Assembly (NCBI RefSeq): GCF_026262505.1
Contig: NC_067207.1
Span: 13,360,082 to 13,424,081 of the forward strand
Direction of reading: 5' to 3'
Source: Trichomonas vaginalis G3
Lineage: Eukaryota > Parabasalia > Trichomonadida > Trichomonadidae
DNA: 64,000 bases
Numbering within the stretch: position 1 is the stretch's first letter; every line of letters starts with the position of its first letter. Shown here piece after piece: positions 62,688 to 64,000 of the stretch. The notes under the pieces are model-generated. The model ran no database searches. It was not told the origin of the DNA and saw nothing but the letters and a program-made list of their open reading frames with translations. Made by a program: the position numbers and the translations under genes.

Positions 62688-63927
62688 ATGTACAGAATAG
62701 ATGTTTCAGATTTTTATGACTTCCAAGCATTCAGAAATATGTGTCCATTTAGAGACTATAACAAAGCAGTCGAGAATTTGAAACGTTTAGTCATTTATGT
62801 CGACTCTGCCCCAGAATGTTATGTTATGAAAGAATGGGATGTAGTCTTTAACAAACCTAAAGCGACAATAGTTTCAGAACAAGAATGTAGACAGAAACTT
62901 AAGAAAATAAAAGTTGTACAAGTTGGAATGAAGATGTTAGATGCTTGGGATATCTTATTGTCAAAGTTAGAAGATTTTTCAGTTCGAGGTATAAAGTTCT
63001 ATACACCTTCTCCAAACTTCTATTCTATCTTCACTGGATATAAATACGAACAAGTAGAATGGAAAGAAAATATTATAGAAGCTTGGTTAGACCATGTCAA
63101 AGAAATTATATGCAATGGAAACGAAAGAGTCTATGAGTATATCTTATGTTGGTTTGCAAACATCTTACAACATCCAAGTGCTAAAAATGAAACTGCTCTC
63201 ATTATAATTGGAAAACAAGGAACTGGTAAGAACACATTCTTTACAGATATTTTGTGCAAACTGTTAGAGGGCTATTCGAACCCGAATATGACAAACTTAG
63301 AAAACATCTGCGGTAAATTTAACTCCTCAATAGAGAATATGAAACTTATAGTTTGCAATGAACTTCAAAGTATAGATACAACAAAAGTTTTGAACTCAGA
63401 TGCTTTGAAGAGTCTTATAACAGACAAAGTTGGAGTTGTTGAAAGAAAGTATAAAGAGACCAAAGAGTTTTGTGAAAATGTTGCAAACTTCATTATGGTT
63501 TCAAACAATGCTGTTCCGATGAAGTTAGAAAGTTCTGACAGAAGATATGTAGTTGTCAGAACGTCAGATTCTCATATGCAAGATACAGAATATTTTGACG
63601 ACTTAGCAGAAACTTTGACATCTGACTTTTACAACCACTTGTTCTCATATTTTATGACATTAGATATTTCAAAGTTCAATCCAAGACAAATTCCACATAC
63701 CGAAGAGAGACAAACATTGTTAGAAGCAAACAAGAGTGTATATGAACTGTTCATAGATGAAACTGACTTTGAGTGTTTAGATGAAAGGTCATTGTACGAT
63801 TTCGTATAAACAATATTGTCAAGAATATGGTTATATGACAGCGTCTAAACGAACATTCTTGGCAAATGTCAAAAGTCTTTTAGACGTACAGAATGGTGTA
63901 TATACAAAGAAAAATTTTTATGAGTAA
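62688..63927 (+). pseudogene. SF3 helicase, Maverick B3 copy (nearly whole)
   Basis: Open for 373 codons. This copy best shows the motifs: Walker A GKQGTGKNTFFTDIL, Walker B LIVCNELQSIDTTK and motif C NFIMVSNNAVPMKLESSDRR. The N-terminal ~150 residues show no primase motif that I recognise. About one break toward the end. Confidence 0.8.
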
Positions 63928-63963
63928 ATTTAAAAAAAAATATTTTTTTATCCGATAGAAAAG

Positions 63964-64000
63964 ATGACGAAATATATTTCAGTAAACAAGTACATGTCAG
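63964..64000 (+). CDS. Start of MxKxISVNKYMS gene, Maverick B3 (cut by window end)
   Basis: First codons of the counterpart of 15929-16347, after TTTTTATCCGATAGAAAAG. Confidence 0.45.
   Translation, partial: MTKYISVNKYMS

Larger units (their letters stand above)
55430..64000. mobile_element. Maverick B copy 3 (left part; continues past window)
   Basis: Same left terminus and host flank as B1 and B2. Contains coiled-coil, capsid, small genes, penton and helicase; the helicase and penton are the most readable of the B copies. Broken, about two dozen breaks, unevenly spread. The right end is outside the window. Confidence 0.85.

Overview
The window looks like nuclear DNA of a trichomonad, most likely Trichomonas vaginalis or a close relative. 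This is inferred from four things: near-identical Maverick/Polinton elements, a Tvmar1-like mariner, three intron-free host genes of trichomonad type (a hydrogenosomal Tom40/VDAC-like beta-barrel, a tetraspanin and an AP-3 mu adaptin), and TCAYWW initiator-like motifs close to start codons. No tRNA, rRNA or CRISPR array was found. Layout: (1) 1-6210 is an AT-rich virus-like element ('element X') running off the left edge. It has a B-family DNA polymerase with exonuclease motifs and an embedded HNH-like zinc module, an acidic coiled-coil protein with an EF-hand-like loop, and a gene with duplicated modules that is interrupted by a complete mariner (4419-5718, TA duplications). (2) 6211-30861 is a full-length Maverick (A), bounded by ~140-bp terminal inverted repeats and the 6-bp target duplication TTTAGT. 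It carries double jelly-roll capsid and penton candidates, SF3 helicase, packaging ATPase, KilA-N, HNH, B-family polymerase, integrase, a phage-collar-like fibre, two MG-amphipathic proteins, an adenine methyltransferase and many small genes. Its right-hand genes are open and many left-hand ones are broken (roughly two to three dozen breaks). (3) 30868-36382 is a host island: beta-barrel (+), tetraspanin (+), AP-3 mu (-), then a 1.04-kb TTAA-flanked element with short inverted termini. (4) 36383-64000 is the same host/Maverick junction seen three times. Maverick B1 (36383-45147) joins abruptly to the middle of the TTAA element, B2 (45889-52195) joins abruptly to the tetraspanin gene, and a second tetraspanin/AP-3 mu/TTAA block leads into B3 (55430 to the window end). 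Copies differ mostly by single-base indels, in host genes as well as in the element, so a noisy long-read assembly artefact is at least as likely as a real tandem duplication. How the genes fit together: Maverick A encodes a virus-like programme of replication (polymerase, helicase), integration, virion building (capsid, penton, packaging ATPase, fibre, possible membrane-active proteins) and regulation or modification (KilA-N, methyltransferase). Two start-proximal motif classes recur: host-like TCAYWW initiators, and a TAAAATG-type leader in front of virion and integrase genes. A 22-bp-periodic array of 14-bp palindromes (19869-20045) and a cluster of Myb-type AACGG boxes (7331-7510) are the most notable non-coding signals.
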